DNA of 64,000 nucleotides from Bacillota bacterium (GTDB lineage: Bacteria > Bacillota > Clostridia > Lachnospirales > Lachnospiraceae), in assembly GCA_023415475.1 (NCBI GenBank), contig JAEZKL010000174.1:1-64000 (forward strand), written 5' to 3'. The notes under the pieces are model-generated. The model saw only the letters and a list, made by a program, of their open reading frames with translations, did no database searches and was not told the origin of the DNA. Below are positions 26,242-34,323 of the stretch, piece after piece (the first letter of the stretch is position 1; every line of letters begins with the position of its first letter). The position numbers and the translations under genes were made by a program.

Positions 26242-27648
26242 TTATATCTGACATACCTTGCGGGGATTGAGGATATTCTTCGGATCAAAGGCTTTCTTAA
26301 TCCCTCTCATAATCTCTACGGTAGCCGGGTCCAGGCTCTCGAAGAGATAGGATTTCTTCGCAAAGCCGATACCATGCTCGCCGGATACCTGTCCACCAAG
26401 CTGTCTTGCCTTCCCATAGATCTTGTCCATGGCTTCGGTCATTCTCTTTTCCCATTCCTCTTCACTCAATTCATCCTTCAGGATATAAGCATGGAGGTTA
26501 CCGTCACCGGCGTGGCCAAAGCTCTTGATACGGATATTGACTTCCTTATATAGGCTGTGAATATATTCCACCATCTCATTGACAGAGCTTCGAGGAACAA
26601 CAACGTCTACCTCATCCATATAGGTGGTAGAACCCTTAATTGCTTCCAGGAAGGCACCTCTTGCTTTCCAGATGGACTCTTCTCTCTCGGTGGTATCAGA
26701 AATCAGAATATCGATTGCTCCCTGTTCCAGACAAATCTTAGCTACACTGTCATATGCCTTCTCTATCTCCTGAGTGGAATTACCGTCAAATTTCAGGAGG
26801 AGATAAGCATCGGCACTGTTATCCGGGAATTTCTTGCCCAGATATTTCTCCGCATCCATGATGACCTCTCTCTGCATGAACTCGATTGCAGTCGGTGCAG
26901 ACTTCGATTTGATGATCATAGGAACCGTACGGATTGCCTGCTCTAAGCTGGGGAAGGGAATTAACAAGCTAATTGCCTTCTGAGGCAGAGGAAGCAGCTT
27001 TAAGGTTGCCTTTGTGATAATACCAAGTGTTCCTTCTGAACCTACCATCAGATCCTTCATGGCATAGCCGGTACTGTTTTTAACAACCTTTCCACCAAAT
27101 TCTACGATGCTTCCATCCGGTAATACCACCTCAAGTCCTCGTACATAATCCCTGGTCACTCCGTATTTTACAGCTCTCATGCCACCAGCATTGGTACTGA
27201 TGTTACCTCCGATGGTTGCTGATTTCTCGCCCGGATCCGGAGGATAGAACAGATCTCTTTCCTGAACATAAGCAGAAAGCTCCATCAACAGCACACCCGG
27301 CTCAACAGTAATCGTGAGATTATCCTCATCCAGTTCAAGAACATGATTCATTAGTGTTGTATCTAACATGATGCCATGCTCCATCGCAACTGAAGCTCCT
27401 ACCAGTCCTGTTCCCGAACCACGGGGAGTGACCGGAATATTATTGATGTATGCATATTTCATAATCTCAGATACCTCTTCCGTAGAGATAACCTTAACCA
27501 CAATATCCGGGTAGCTTGTTGTATCGCTTAACTCGTCATGACTGTATTCCTCATTGATATTCTCACCGCACAGCACGCGCTCCGGATCATCAATTAACTG
27601 ATTGATATATAACATATCCTGCTGATCAATTCTTTTATAATTCATCAT
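26242..27648 (-). CDS. lctD: FAD-dependent lactate dehydrogenase (GlcD/LctD type) of an Etf complex
   Basis: The 468-residue flavoprotein belongs to the GlcD/D-lactate dehydrogenase family. It has an N-terminal FAD_binding_4 domain (TPRGSGTGLVGASV, PPDPGEKSATIGGNISTNAGG, GSEGTLGIITKATL) and a C-terminal FAD-oxidase domain ending in GHAGDGNLH, SGEHGIGFAKK and DPKNILNPRK. It lacks the iron-sulfur partner of glycolate oxidase and instead sits directly behind EtfB and EtfA. That is the arrangement of the electron-bifurcating lactate dehydrogenase of Acetobacterium woodii, which oxidises lactate to pyruvate with NAD+ at the cost of reduced ferredoxin. The start is the ATG at 27648, with GGAGG before it. 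Confidence 0.9.
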   Translation of the reverse strand: MMNYKRIDQQDMLYINQLIDDPERVLCGENINEEYSHDELSDTTSYPDIVVKVISTEEVSEIMKYAYINNIPVTPRGSGTGLVGASVAMEHGIMLDTTLMNHVLELDEDNLTITVEPGVLLMELSAYVQERDLFYPPDPGEKSATIGGNISTNAGGMRAVKYGVTRDYVRGLEVVLPDGSIVEFGGKVVKNSTGYAMKDLMVGSEGTLGIITKATLKLLPLPQKAISLLIPFPSLEQAIRTVPMIIKSKSAPTAIEFMQREVIMDAEKYLGKKFPDNSADAYLLLKFDGNSTQEIEKAYDSVAKICLEQGAIDILISDTTEREESIWKARGAFLEAIKGSTTYMDEVDVVVPRSSVNEMVEYIHSLYKEVNIRIKSFGHAGDGNLHAYILKDELSEEEWEKRMTEAMDKIYGKARQLGGQVSGEHGIGFAKKSYLFESLDPATVEIMRGIKKAFDPKNILNPRKVCQI

Positions 27649-27705
27649 ATTAACCTCCATACTGTCAATGACAGATATATTCTTCAATTTCCTACCCTAT
27701 GCGTT

Positions 27706-27770
27706 AGTTTGTGCCGAGGAAGACGCAGGCACAAACTTTTAAATGTGAAAATTGCCTTTTATTTTCACAT
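27706..27770 (-). other. Two hairpins between etfA and the dehydrogenase gene
   Basis: AGTTTGTGCC (27706-27715) is complementary to GGCACAAACT (27728-27737), and ATGTGAAAAT (27743-27752) to ATTTTCACAT (27761-27770). Neither has a good T run on the minus strand, so they look like mRNA processing or stability stems that could set the ratio of Etf to dehydrogenase. The second overlaps the etfA stop. Confidence 0.5.
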
Positions 27771-28958
27771 TGCACCCTTGCTCATTTTGATCTGATTAAT
27801 CAGGTTCGGAATAATCTCATATAAATCTCCGACCAGACCGTAATGTGCTGTCTTAAAGATCGGAGCACTTTCATCCTTGTTAATCGCGATGATGTGTTCG
27901 GAATTATTCATGCCGGCGGTAAATTGCACGGAGCCTGATACACCTACAGTAATGATCAGCTTAGGTCTTACTGTTCTTCCGCTTAAGCCTACCTGACGCT
28001 TAGCCTCCACCCAGCCTGCTTCCATCATTGGTCTTGTGCAGGCAAGCTGACCGCCTAACAGATCCGCTAATTCCTGAACCATCTGAAGGTCTTCCTCCTT
28101 CTTTATTCCTCGTCCTGCTACGACCAGGACCTCAGAAGCCTCTATGTGCTGTTCCTTCTCCTTGGCGATGATATCAAGAACCTCAATTCTGCTGTTTAAT
28201 TGATCCGCCCCTATCTCGCAGGCAATAATATCTCCTGTCTCTTCAGCGCTTCTCGACGGGGCATCCATAACCTTGTATCTAACAGTAGCCATCTGCGGTC
28301 TATGGTTCGGAGTTAAGATCTGTGCCATGATATTACCACCGAAGGCAGGTCTGATCTGCACTAAATCTGTTTCTTCGTTGATATCAAGTATCGTACAATC
28401 TGCAGTAAGCCCGGTCTTCAGCCTTGCCGCCAGTCTTGGTGCCAGCTGTCGGCCGACCGGAGTTGCTCCCATCAGGATTGCCGTAGGATGAAGCTTCCTG
28501 GCAAAATCCTCGAGAACAGCGGTATACGGCTCGATCTTAAAACGGTCTAAGCTGGGTTTATCATACACAAACACTTTATCCACGTTATAATGAAGAAGCT
28601 CACGGCTCTTAGAAGAGATATCACTTCCCATCATCACCGCATAGACCGGATGATTGATTTTGGAGGCAAGCTCACGTGCTTTCCCAATCAATTCATAGGT
28701 AACCGGATGAATATTACCGTCAATATGGTCTACATAGACTGCAATACCCTTCCAGAGACTTTTATCTACGCTGGCTACCGTTTCTTCTATGTACTCGACT
28801 GCTCCCTTGGGTCCCTTTTTCACACAAATTTTACACATCTTGCAGGCAGCGTTAATGGAAAGCTCTCCATTCTTATTCTCCATCGCATTAAACGGACAGA
28901 GCTTAATCATTTCCTCAATATTCCCTACCAAGCTTTGATTAATTACTAATTTTGCCAT
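27765..28958 (-). CDS. lctC: Electron transfer flavoprotein alpha subunit with N-terminal ferredoxin-like domain
   Basis: The 397-residue EtfA has an extra N-terminal domain of about 65 residues with a likely [4Fe-4S] site (LCPF and CKMCKICVKKGP). This is found in EtfA of bifurcating clostridial and acetogen complexes. The Etf alpha core follows, ending with the FAD-binding region: AGRGIKKEEDL, GWVEAKRQVGLSGRTVRPKL, GVSGSVQFTAGM and INKDESAPIFKTAHYGLVGD. It forms a heterodimer with EtfB and passes electrons between lactate dehydrogenase, NAD+ and ferredoxin. Ribosome site AGGAGG before ATG. Confidence 0.93.
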   Translation of the reverse strand: MAKLVINQSLVGNIEEMIKLCPFNAMENKNGELSINAACKMCKICVKKGPKGAVEYIEETVASVDKSLWKGIAVYVDHIDGNIHPVTYELIGKARELASKINHPVYAVMMGSDISSKSRELLHYNVDKVFVYDKPSLDRFKIEPYTAVLEDFARKLHPTAILMGATPVGRQLAPRLAARLKTGLTADCTILDINEETDLVQIRPAFGGNIMAQILTPNHRPQMATVRYKVMDAPSRSAEETGDIIACEIGADQLNSRIEVLDIIAKEKEQHIEASEVLVVAGRGIKKEEDLQMVQELADLLGGQLACTRPMMEAGWVEAKRQVGLSGRTVRPKLIITVGVSGSVQFTAGMNNSEHIIAINKDESAPIFKTAHYGLVGDLYEIIPNLINQIKMSKGAM

Positions 28959-28970
28959 TGTCTATTCCTC

Positions 28971-29759
28971 CTATACGAATTTCAGTTCCTGCAATTTGTT
29001 ATACAGCTGTTCTGAAAGCTCTGCCTGTGTTCCTGTCCATATCTCCCGATGAGAATTTACAGCCGGAGGGAATATCCTTTGTACCTGAGTCGGAGATCCG
29101 TTCAGCCCATAATGCTTCTCATCCTGATCCTCAAGCTGTTCCAGACTGATCACTCTGATCTCTCGGTCCTTCGTCCTCTCCTTCTTCAGATAAGAAGGAA
29201 GTCTCGGCATGAAGATATCCTTATCCACCGATAACAGACAGGGAAATGTAATCTTTGCAATCTCGATATCATGAGTCATATCCATCTCTACGATAACCGA
29301 CTCTTCACTAAGTTCCACAATTCTGGAGACATTGGATACGCTGGGGATCTTAAGGTATTCGGAAACCTCCGGTCCTACCTGAGCGGTGTCGCCGTCCGTT
29401 GTCTGCTTTCCGCAAAGAATAAGATCAAAATCACCTAACAGCTTAATTCCCTGGGATATGGTATAGCTGGTTGCAAGTACATCGGCTCCGCCGAATTTAC
29501 GGTCCGAAATCAGAACTCCTTCATCCACACCCATGGCAAAGGCCTCACGGATCACGCTGGCTGCTTGCCCCGGTCCCATGGTTAAGGCCGTAATTTTGCC
29601 GCCTTTTTCTTCTCTGATCCGTAGCGCTGCTTCAATCGCATACAAATCATATGGGTTCATCTTAGATTCAACACCATTTCTTTTTAAAACTCCTGTAACC
29701 GGATCCACTTCCACCTTATTACTATCCGGTACCTGCTTAATACATACTAAAATGTTCAT
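28971..29759 (-). CDS. lctB: Electron transfer flavoprotein beta subunit
   Basis: The 262-residue EtfB begins MNILVCIKQVPDSN and contains the AMP/FAD-binding motifs (TMGPGQA, ALAMG-like AFAMGVDEG, GKQTTDGDTAQVGPEVSE). The C-terminal signature VDMTHD-like EMDMTHDIEIAKITFPCLLSV is also present. I chose ATG 29759 with GGAGA upstream. It is the first gene of the lct operon, preceded by a leader of roughly 395 bases from the promoter at 30162-30190. Confidence 0.93.
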   Translation of the reverse strand: MNILVCIKQVPDSNKVEVDPVTGVLKRNGVESKMNPYDLYAIEAALRIREEKGGKITALTMGPGQAASVIREAFAMGVDEGVLISDRKFGGADVLATSYTISQGIKLLGDFDLILCGKQTTDGDTAQVGPEVSEYLKIPSVSNVSRIVELSEESVIVEMDMTHDIEIAKITFPCLLSVDKDIFMPRLPSYLKKERTKDREIRVISLEQLEDQDEKHYGLNGSPTQVQRIFPPAVNSHREIWTGTQAELSEQLYNKLQELKFV

Positions 29760-29997
29760 AGTTTCTCCATTCCTGCGCACATTGATTGCGCATCCTTCAT
29801 ACTTTCCCTATGGGATATTACATAAATGGCTGTTTTACAAAAATCGAATTAAAAAATCAGAATAAAAGGACTCCATGCAATCAATACCTGCTTACCGGTC
29901 ACCCTCTCAGCATTCAAATCGATACTTAGGCTCCATTTCGCCTTTCCCAAAGAAGCTGCGAGGAAGGTACCTAGCATTGAACAAAGATATTATATGC

Positions 29998-30016
29998 AAA
30001 TTGGTACTACCAATTT
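29998..30016. promoter_or_regulatory. Second candidate LldR/PdhR-type operator
   Basis: A perfect palindrome, AAATTGGT-ACT-ACCAATTT, matches the TTGGTnnnACCAA form known for the PdhR/LldR branch of FadR-type GntR regulators. It lies within the transcribed leader about 140 bases downstream of the first operator, so looping or roadblock repression is possible. The rest of the leader, 29760-29997, shows no structure I can name. Confidence 0.75.
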
Positions 30017-30138
30017 TATCGCAAAAGAAAGGTTGCATAACCGGTAGTTCAACTTCCTATAGGATCGATGATTATTATCTGCAGTTTAAAATCCTCTATC
30101 ACATTGGTATTGAAGCTATGAGTCATGCAACTCAATAT

Positions 30139-30149
30139 TGGTAGGACCA
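30139..30149. promoter_or_regulatory. Candidate LldR/PdhR-type operator at the lct promoter
   Basis: TGGT-AGG-ACCA forms an inverted repeat starting about 12 bases downstream of the -10 box, at the start of transcription. It is the type of site bound by FadR-family regulators such as the one encoded directly upstream (30265-30954), so it probably mediates lactate-responsive repression. Confidence 0.75.
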
Positions 30150-30161
30150 GTTGGTGATTTT

Positions 30162-30190
30162 ATTATAAGTTTCTTTCCTATCGTTGTCAA
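30162..30190 (-). promoter_or_regulatory. Consensus sigma-A promoter of the lct operon
   Basis: Read on the minus strand, TTGACA (30190-30185) and TATAAT (30167-30162) are exact consensus hexamers with a 17-base spacer. The start site would be near 30155, directly ahead of the first operator. Such a strong promoter makes sense if it is held off by a repressor. Confidence 0.9.
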
Positions 30191-30264
30191 TATTAGTCAA
30201 TTTTTTAACAATCATAAGATATGGGATTTGATGATTTTGTACTATTTCATATTTCTTTTTTCAT

Positions 30265-30954
30265 TCACCCGAGTTTATCGTCGATTATACCAAAGTGCTT
30301 ATTTATAGCTTTGTAACCGAGAGTCTTATCCTTATTGATTAAGCTCTGCATCATCTCATTATGAGCCTCAAGAAGAATAATTTTACTATCCGGAGAGCTC
30401 AAAATCTCTCTTCGCAGATCCACAATGAATTGATCGATCAAATCCGATAAGGCTTGAAGGATATCGACAATTAACGTATTCCCGGATGCTTTTGCTATGG
30501 TATAATGCAGCTTTTTATCCAAAACAGTATTATTCTCTTCGGTAGTATGCTCCAGCTCAGCCACGACCTGAGTCAGCTCCTTAATCTGTTCCTCTGTAAT
30601 GTTATCAATGGCAAGCATAAGGGCCTGCAATTCCAGACCTCTCCTGAGCTGGCTGATCTGCTGGTAATTAATTTGATTAAGCAGGAACATCATGGACATG
30701 GATTCCACCAAATTATTCTCAAAATTACCGGTGAGGTAATTACCTGCACCCTGCTGACTGGAAATAACGCCCATAATATCCAGTGTTCTGATCGCTTCCC
30801 GAACGGAATTACGACTAATTCCCAGCAGCTGTGACAATTCCCTCTCCGCTGGCAATCTGCTGCCCAAGGTCAGATTCCCTTCCCGTATCTGCAGCTTGAT
30901 ATAATCGATTACTTTTGTATACGATTTTTGTTGGATGGTTTTCTCTTCCGCCAT
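30265..30954 (-). CDS. FadR/LldR-type GntR transcriptional regulator
   Basis: The 229-residue protein has an N-terminal GntR winged helix (IREGNLTLGSRLPAERELSQLLGISRNSVREAIRTLDIMG) and an all-helical FCD ligand domain (about 85-225) with metal/acid-binding histidines in the LDKKLHYTIAKASGN and LEAHNEMM stretches. It lies directly upstream of the lct operon, in the same direction. Two TTGGTnnnACCAA-type palindromes between it and etfB make it the likely lactate-responsive repressor. Start placed at ATG 30954; an in-frame GTG lies two codons earlier. Confidence 0.9.
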   Translation of the reverse strand: MAEEKTIQQKSYTKVIDYIKLQIREGNLTLGSRLPAERELSQLLGISRNSVREAIRTLDIMGVISSQQGAGNYLTGNFENNLVESMSMMFLLNQINYQQISQLRRGLELQALMLAIDNITEEQIKELTQVVAELEHTTEENNTVLDKKLHYTIAKASGNTLIVDILQALSDLIDQFIVDLRREILSSPDSKIILLEAHNEMMQSLINKDKTLGYKAINKHFGIIDDKLG

Positions 30955-30981
30955 ATTCACCGCCCTATTTTCTTTGATTGT

Positions 30982-31764
30982 TTATAAGGGTAACCATTCT
31001 AATACTCTTTGAATCTTCTCATCCCAGTAATTCCACCGGTGATCTCCGGGTGACTCCTCGTAGGTAAGCTCGTACCCTAATTCCGTCAGCTTATCTTTAG
31101 CAGTAAGGTTGCCTGCATAAAGGAAGTCCTCCGTTCCGCACCAGATATAGATCTTTGGCATAGGTTTTCCGCTTTCCTTCAGTTTCCTGGCAGCTGCCAT
31201 CAGATCATCATCGGAGCCGACCAGCTCTTCATAAGAACCGAATATATTGTGAAACACTCCGTTAGTGTCATTAATCGAATGTGACTTCATCTCGGCTACC
31301 ATATCCAGAGCACCTGAAAGAGATGCCACAGCTCCAAAGGTCTCCGGCGCATTAAGACCTAGCTTAAGTGCTCCATAGCCACCCATGGAAAGACCGGCTA
31401 CAAAGGTTTCCTCCCGACGATCGGACATATTCGGGAAGAACTCCCGGCAAATCATAGGAAGCTCCTGAGAGATAAAGGTCCAATATTTTAATCCGTATTT
31501 CATATCGGTATAAAAACTCAGATGAACATTCGGCATCACCACAGCAATACCAAGCTCGCTGACATATCGTTCAATTGAGGTTCTTCTCTGCCATATCGTA
31601 TGGTCATCGCTCATCCCATGAAGCAGATATAAAACCGGATATTTCCCATCCTTACGGTTACCCCGCATTCCAATCTGCCCACTGGTACTTTGCGGTAGAA
31701 TAACATCCATATTCATACACATTCCTAATACTTCCGAAAAAAAGTTCACATGAAGTAATGCCAT
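30982..31764 (-). CDS. Esterase D / FrmB-like alpha/beta-hydrolase
   Basis: The 260-residue protein is of the esterase D (S-formylglutathione hydrolase-like, tributyrin esterase EstA) family. It shows PVLYLLHGMSDDHTIW, nucleophile elbow GLSMGGYGALKLGL (Ser in GxSxG), an acidic residue in IYIWCGTEDFLY and the catalytic His in SPGDHRWNYWD. No signal peptide is visible, so it is cytoplasmic. The substrate is probably a short-chain acyl ester. AAGGAGATA precedes the ATG. Confidence 0.9.
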   Translation of the reverse strand: MALLHVNFFSEVLGMCMNMDVILPQSTSGQIGMRGNRKDGKYPVLYLLHGMSDDHTIWQRRTSIERYVSELGIAVVMPNVHLSFYTDMKYGLKYWTFISQELPMICREFFPNMSDRREETFVAGLSMGGYGALKLGLNAPETFGAVASLSGALDMVAEMKSHSINDTNGVFHNIFGSYEELVGSDDDLMAAARKLKESGKPMPKIYIWCGTEDFLYAGNLTAKDKLTELGYELTYEESPGDHRWNYWDEKIQRVLEWLPL

Positions 31765-31928
31765 TTATTCTATCTCCTTATGTATTTTATTTTCGTACTT
31801 GTTCATTAGGTTTATTATAATTGATTTCGTGACAAATTACGAGTGCTGTTTCAAAATAGCCATGAATAGCTTTATTATCCGATCGATTTTCCGGTTGGCA
31901 CATACTACCACCAAACGACTGTTTAGAT

Positions 31929-31956
31929 TTGACAATATGCCATATTGTGTTATAAT
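31929..31956 (+). promoter_or_regulatory. Promoter for corA-like gene
   Basis: TTGACA (31929-31934) and TATAAT (31951-31956) are both consensus with a 16-base spacer. It lies about 65 bases before the GTG start, which also argues that the longer upstream reading frame is not translated. Confidence 0.85.
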
Positions 31957-32020
31957 TTTCTCGAAAAAGCATATCATGATGTTTATTAAAAGGGATGAAT
32001 GCTTGAAAGGAGAACCTGCT

Positions 32021-32956
32021 GTGTATTATCAGATACAGGATGAATTAACAAAAATCGAATGCCAGGATATCGATCCGGATATTTTAACCGTCGGGATAAT
32101 TCCCCTTGAGGAATTGGAGTCCTGCTATGAGCAGCTTGGCTTCTCGTACCTGACTGTAGCAGACTGCCAGAATGATGATCAGCACCTCCATGGTACCTTA
32201 AGCTCTTATTATGACTATCTCTTTGGTGTCATCATAGGAATTAATCCGGGTCAGATTGTTAAGGTTCAAGATCGGATCGGAATTTATATTAAGAAGAATC
32301 TTCTTTTAATCGTGGTAATCGAGGATCGTGATGAAAGTACAAAGCTGAAGCTTCTGGAGCTTTTGGAGAATCTGAACCTGTCCCGAATGTCCTTGGAGCG
32401 GTTGATTTTCGGCTTTCTGGAGCGTTTCATCAATCAGGATTATACTCTGCTCGTCGATATCGAAGCTGAAATCAGTGCTCATGAAGATAAGATTAACGAA
32501 CGTGAGCTTGAGAAGGATTTTAACCATCAGATTACAGATATCAGAAAGAGGCTTATTCTGCTTGACAATTATTATCAGCAGTTTATTGCTATCGGCGAAG
32601 AGCTGGAGGAAAATACCACCGATATCTTCTCCGATGAGAATCTTCATTTCTTCCGCATCTTTGCGGATCGAGCGAATCGATTAAGCAATAATACCAGAAT
32701 GCTTCAGGAATATAGTGTTCATGTAAGAGAAGCTTATCATGCGCAATTAGAATATGATCTTAATAGAATTATGAAAATATTTACCGTAGTGACTACCATC
32801 TTCCTCCCCCTGACTCTGATCGTCGGCTGGTATGGTATGAACTTCACTACCATGCCGGAGATTACTTGGCAATACGGTTATCTCTATGTTATCCTGCTAT
32901 GCGTTATTGTAGCTATTATCTGTCTTATCTTCTTTAGAAAGAAAAAATTCATGTAA
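32021..32956 (+). CDS. corA: CorA-like divalent cation transporter
   Basis: The 311-residue protein has a long cytoplasmic alpha/beta and helical region and two C-terminal membrane segments. The conserved GMN motif (GWYGMNFTTMPE) sits at the end of the first, the hallmark of CorA Mg2+/Co2+ channels. I set the start at GTG 32021: AAAGGAG lies eight bases upstream and the promoter is just before. The frame continues upstream to 31799 but would include the promoter. Length is standard for the family. Confidence 0.92.
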   Translation: MYYQIQDELTKIECQDIDPDILTVGIIPLEELESCYEQLGFSYLTVADCQNDDQHLHGTLSSYYDYLFGVIIGINPGQIVKVQDRIGIYIKKNLLLIVVIEDRDESTKLKLLELLENLNLSRMSLERLIFGFLERFINQDYTLLVDIEAEISAHEDKINERELEKDFNHQITDIRKRLILLDNYYQQFIAIGEELEENTTDIFSDENLHFFRIFADRANRLSNNTRMLQEYSVHVREAYHAQLEYDLNRIMKIFTVVTTIFLPLTLIVGWYGMNFTTMPEITWQYGYLYVILLCVIVAIICLIFFRKKKFM

Positions 32957-32981
32957 AAGCTTATCTTTGCCTACGCGCAAA

Positions 32982-33022
32982 AAGCCCCGGTATAACCTGA
33001 TATCACAGGTTATCCGGGGCTT
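32982..33022. terminator. Bidirectional terminator between corA and the convergent PRTase gene
   Basis: AAGCCCCGG-TATAACCTG is complementary to CAGGTTAT-CCGGGGCTT, with only one bulged base. Minus-strand reading is followed by TTTTTGC, plus-strand by TTC. Confidence 0.9.
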
Positions 33023-33040
33023 CTTCCGGTTCTTCGTTTA

Positions 33041-33682
33041 TTATAGCTTCATATAACCGTAGCCACCTACGATTGCTTCCAGCCTCTGCTTTGCTTTACA
33101 CATCGGACATTCACCGATGCTGTAGCTTCTATAATCCGGGATATCCTTTGCAGTAAAAATAGAATGTACCGTGAACTGGTCAATATTACCAACCGCGCTA
33201 AATATCGCACTGATACCTTGGATGATACCACCGTAATACTGAATACAATCAAGACTTTTTCTAAGGGTATCTCCTGTTGTAGCGGATGCCGCAAGTAAGA
33301 GGATATTCTTGTTATAGACAGCCGGTTGATTGTTATTACGAAAGATCATCTGTCCGTTGGTATTAAACTCCGGTGAAATGACGTAAATTGTCTGGTGGGA
33401 ATTCATAGAACGATAGCCGGCACCGGATAATTCCTGTGCCAGGAAAGCACCGACTACCTCGCAGCCATCCAGACATACAATGGTATCTACTATGGTGCTG
33501 TTTACATATTGCTTTGCCAAAATTCTGGCTGCCTCTGCCGCTTCACTTATTCGTGTCTTCATCGAAGTTAAGTCAATATACTGGTTAATGTGGGAGTTAC
33601 TGGTTGCAAAATGCCCCGGAATAATCTTCATCGCGAGCTTCTTGTTCATAGGTGCATAAATCTTAATTGCTCTACTTTCCAT
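33041..33682 (-). CDS. Phosphoribosyltransferase-like protein
   Basis: The 213-residue protein resembles orotate phosphoribosyltransferase-type PRTases. There is a Rossmann-like core with TIVCLDGCEVVGAFLAQEL, and a degenerate PRPP loop region NILLLAASATTGDTLRKSLD in which the usual acidic pair is replaced by Ala-Ala. A short C-terminal Cys-x2-Cys element is also present (GECPMCKAKQRLEAIV). The altered PRPP loop suggests it may not be a classical enzyme. The start is ATG 33682, with AAAGGGGG upstream. Its leader contains a perfect palindrome at 33743-33765. Confidence 0.7.
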   Translation of the reverse strand: MESRAIKIYAPMNKKLAMKIIPGHFATSNSHINQYIDLTSMKTRISEAAEAARILAKQYVNSTIVDTIVCLDGCEVVGAFLAQELSGAGYRSMNSHQTIYVISPEFNTNGQMIFRNNNQPAVYNKNILLLAASATTGDTLRKSLDCIQYYGGIIQGISAIFSAVGNIDQFTVHSIFTAKDIPDYRSYSIGECPMCKAKQRLEAIVGGYGYMKL

Positions 33683-33742
33683 AGAATTACCCCCTTTGTA
33701 AACACAACTGCATGATTGTTCCATTGTATCGCAAACTAACTT

Positions 33743-33765
33743 AACATACCGCTTTACGGTATGTT
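33743..33765 (-). other. Palindrome in the leader of the PRTase-like gene
   Basis: AACATACCG (33743-33751) and CGGTATGTT (33757-33765) form a perfect 9-base-pair inverted repeat with a five-base loop, about 60 bases before the start codon. A TATAAT on the minus strand lies further upstream. It may be an operator or a leader hairpin; no T run follows. Confidence 0.5.
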
Positions 33766-33870
33766 CTACCCAAGGATTATGTTTTGAAATCCTTTCATTA
33801 TACCTGTATTATAATCCAGTTTTTAACAGTAAGCAAGATATTCCTATTCCAAATAATCTAGGACAAAAGA

Positions 33871-34212
33871 CTATTCCCAGCTCCTCCATATCTCCGGCTG
33901 ATAACCTACGGTAGCCTGCTTTTCGTTTCTTACGATTGGCGTGCAAAAAAGCTTGGGATTCTCGAGGAGCTTTGTTTCCTTATCCTCCGGTGACAGGTAC
34001 TTAAGTAAGGCTAACAAGTCCTTATCCTTCGACTCCTTGTTAATTAGTCGGTCTATACCGCCGACAGCCTGTTTTATATTACTTAATTCACCTTTACTCA
34101 TTCCAAACTTACCCACATCAATGGATTGAAACCTGATCCCCCGTTCTTTAAAATATCGCTCTGACTTCTTGGTGTCAAAGCATTTACCAGATCCAAATAT
34201 CTGAATATTCAT
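33871..34212 (-). CDS. ArsC/Spx-family thioredoxin-fold protein
   Basis: The 113-residue protein begins MNIQIFGSGKCFDTKKSERYFKERG, the ArsC/YffB pattern with a single N-terminal cysteine (Cys11) rather than CxxC, and ends with a region TPIVRNEKQATVGYQPEIW typical of the family. Arsenate reductase activity is not implied; many such proteins have unknown roles. The ATG at 34212 has GGAGA six bases upstream, ruling out the longer frame. Confidence 0.82.
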   Translation of the reverse strand: MNIQIFGSGKCFDTKKSERYFKERGIRFQSIDVGKFGMSKGELSNIKQAVGGIDRLINKESKDKDLLALLKYLSPEDKETKLLENPKLFCTPIVRNEKQATVGYQPEIWRSWE

Positions 34213-34323
34213 AACGTTCTCCGTTCTATACCGGCCATACTCTTCTATGGCACAAATAAGCACCTATACAAGGATATGCCAATTAGTATGTACCCTTTCC
34301 TTGTCTTTCTTCTTGATCATCCT

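Noticed and set aside
26242..29759. Etf-linked lactate dehydrogenase as a new system
   Set aside because: Gene order and the ferredoxin-like EtfA extension match the known bifurcating lactate dehydrogenase of acetogens; only its regulation is listed as a finding.
29776..29960. AGAGGGTGACCGG and CTGAGAGG strings in the lct leader (minus strand) resembling T-box or TPP riboswitch fragments
   Set aside because: The other conserved parts of either RNA (T-box stem I and antiterminator, or the TPP pyrophosphate arm) are absent, and there is no terminator before the gene.
29875..30144. 89-codon plus-strand open frame in the lct leader region
   Set aside because: It has no ribosome site, overlaps both operators and part of the leader, and its composition is not coding-like.
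31799..32020. N-terminal extension of the CorA-like protein
   Set aside because: It would place the consensus promoter inside the coding region; the GTG at 32021 has a strong ribosome site and gives the family's normal length.
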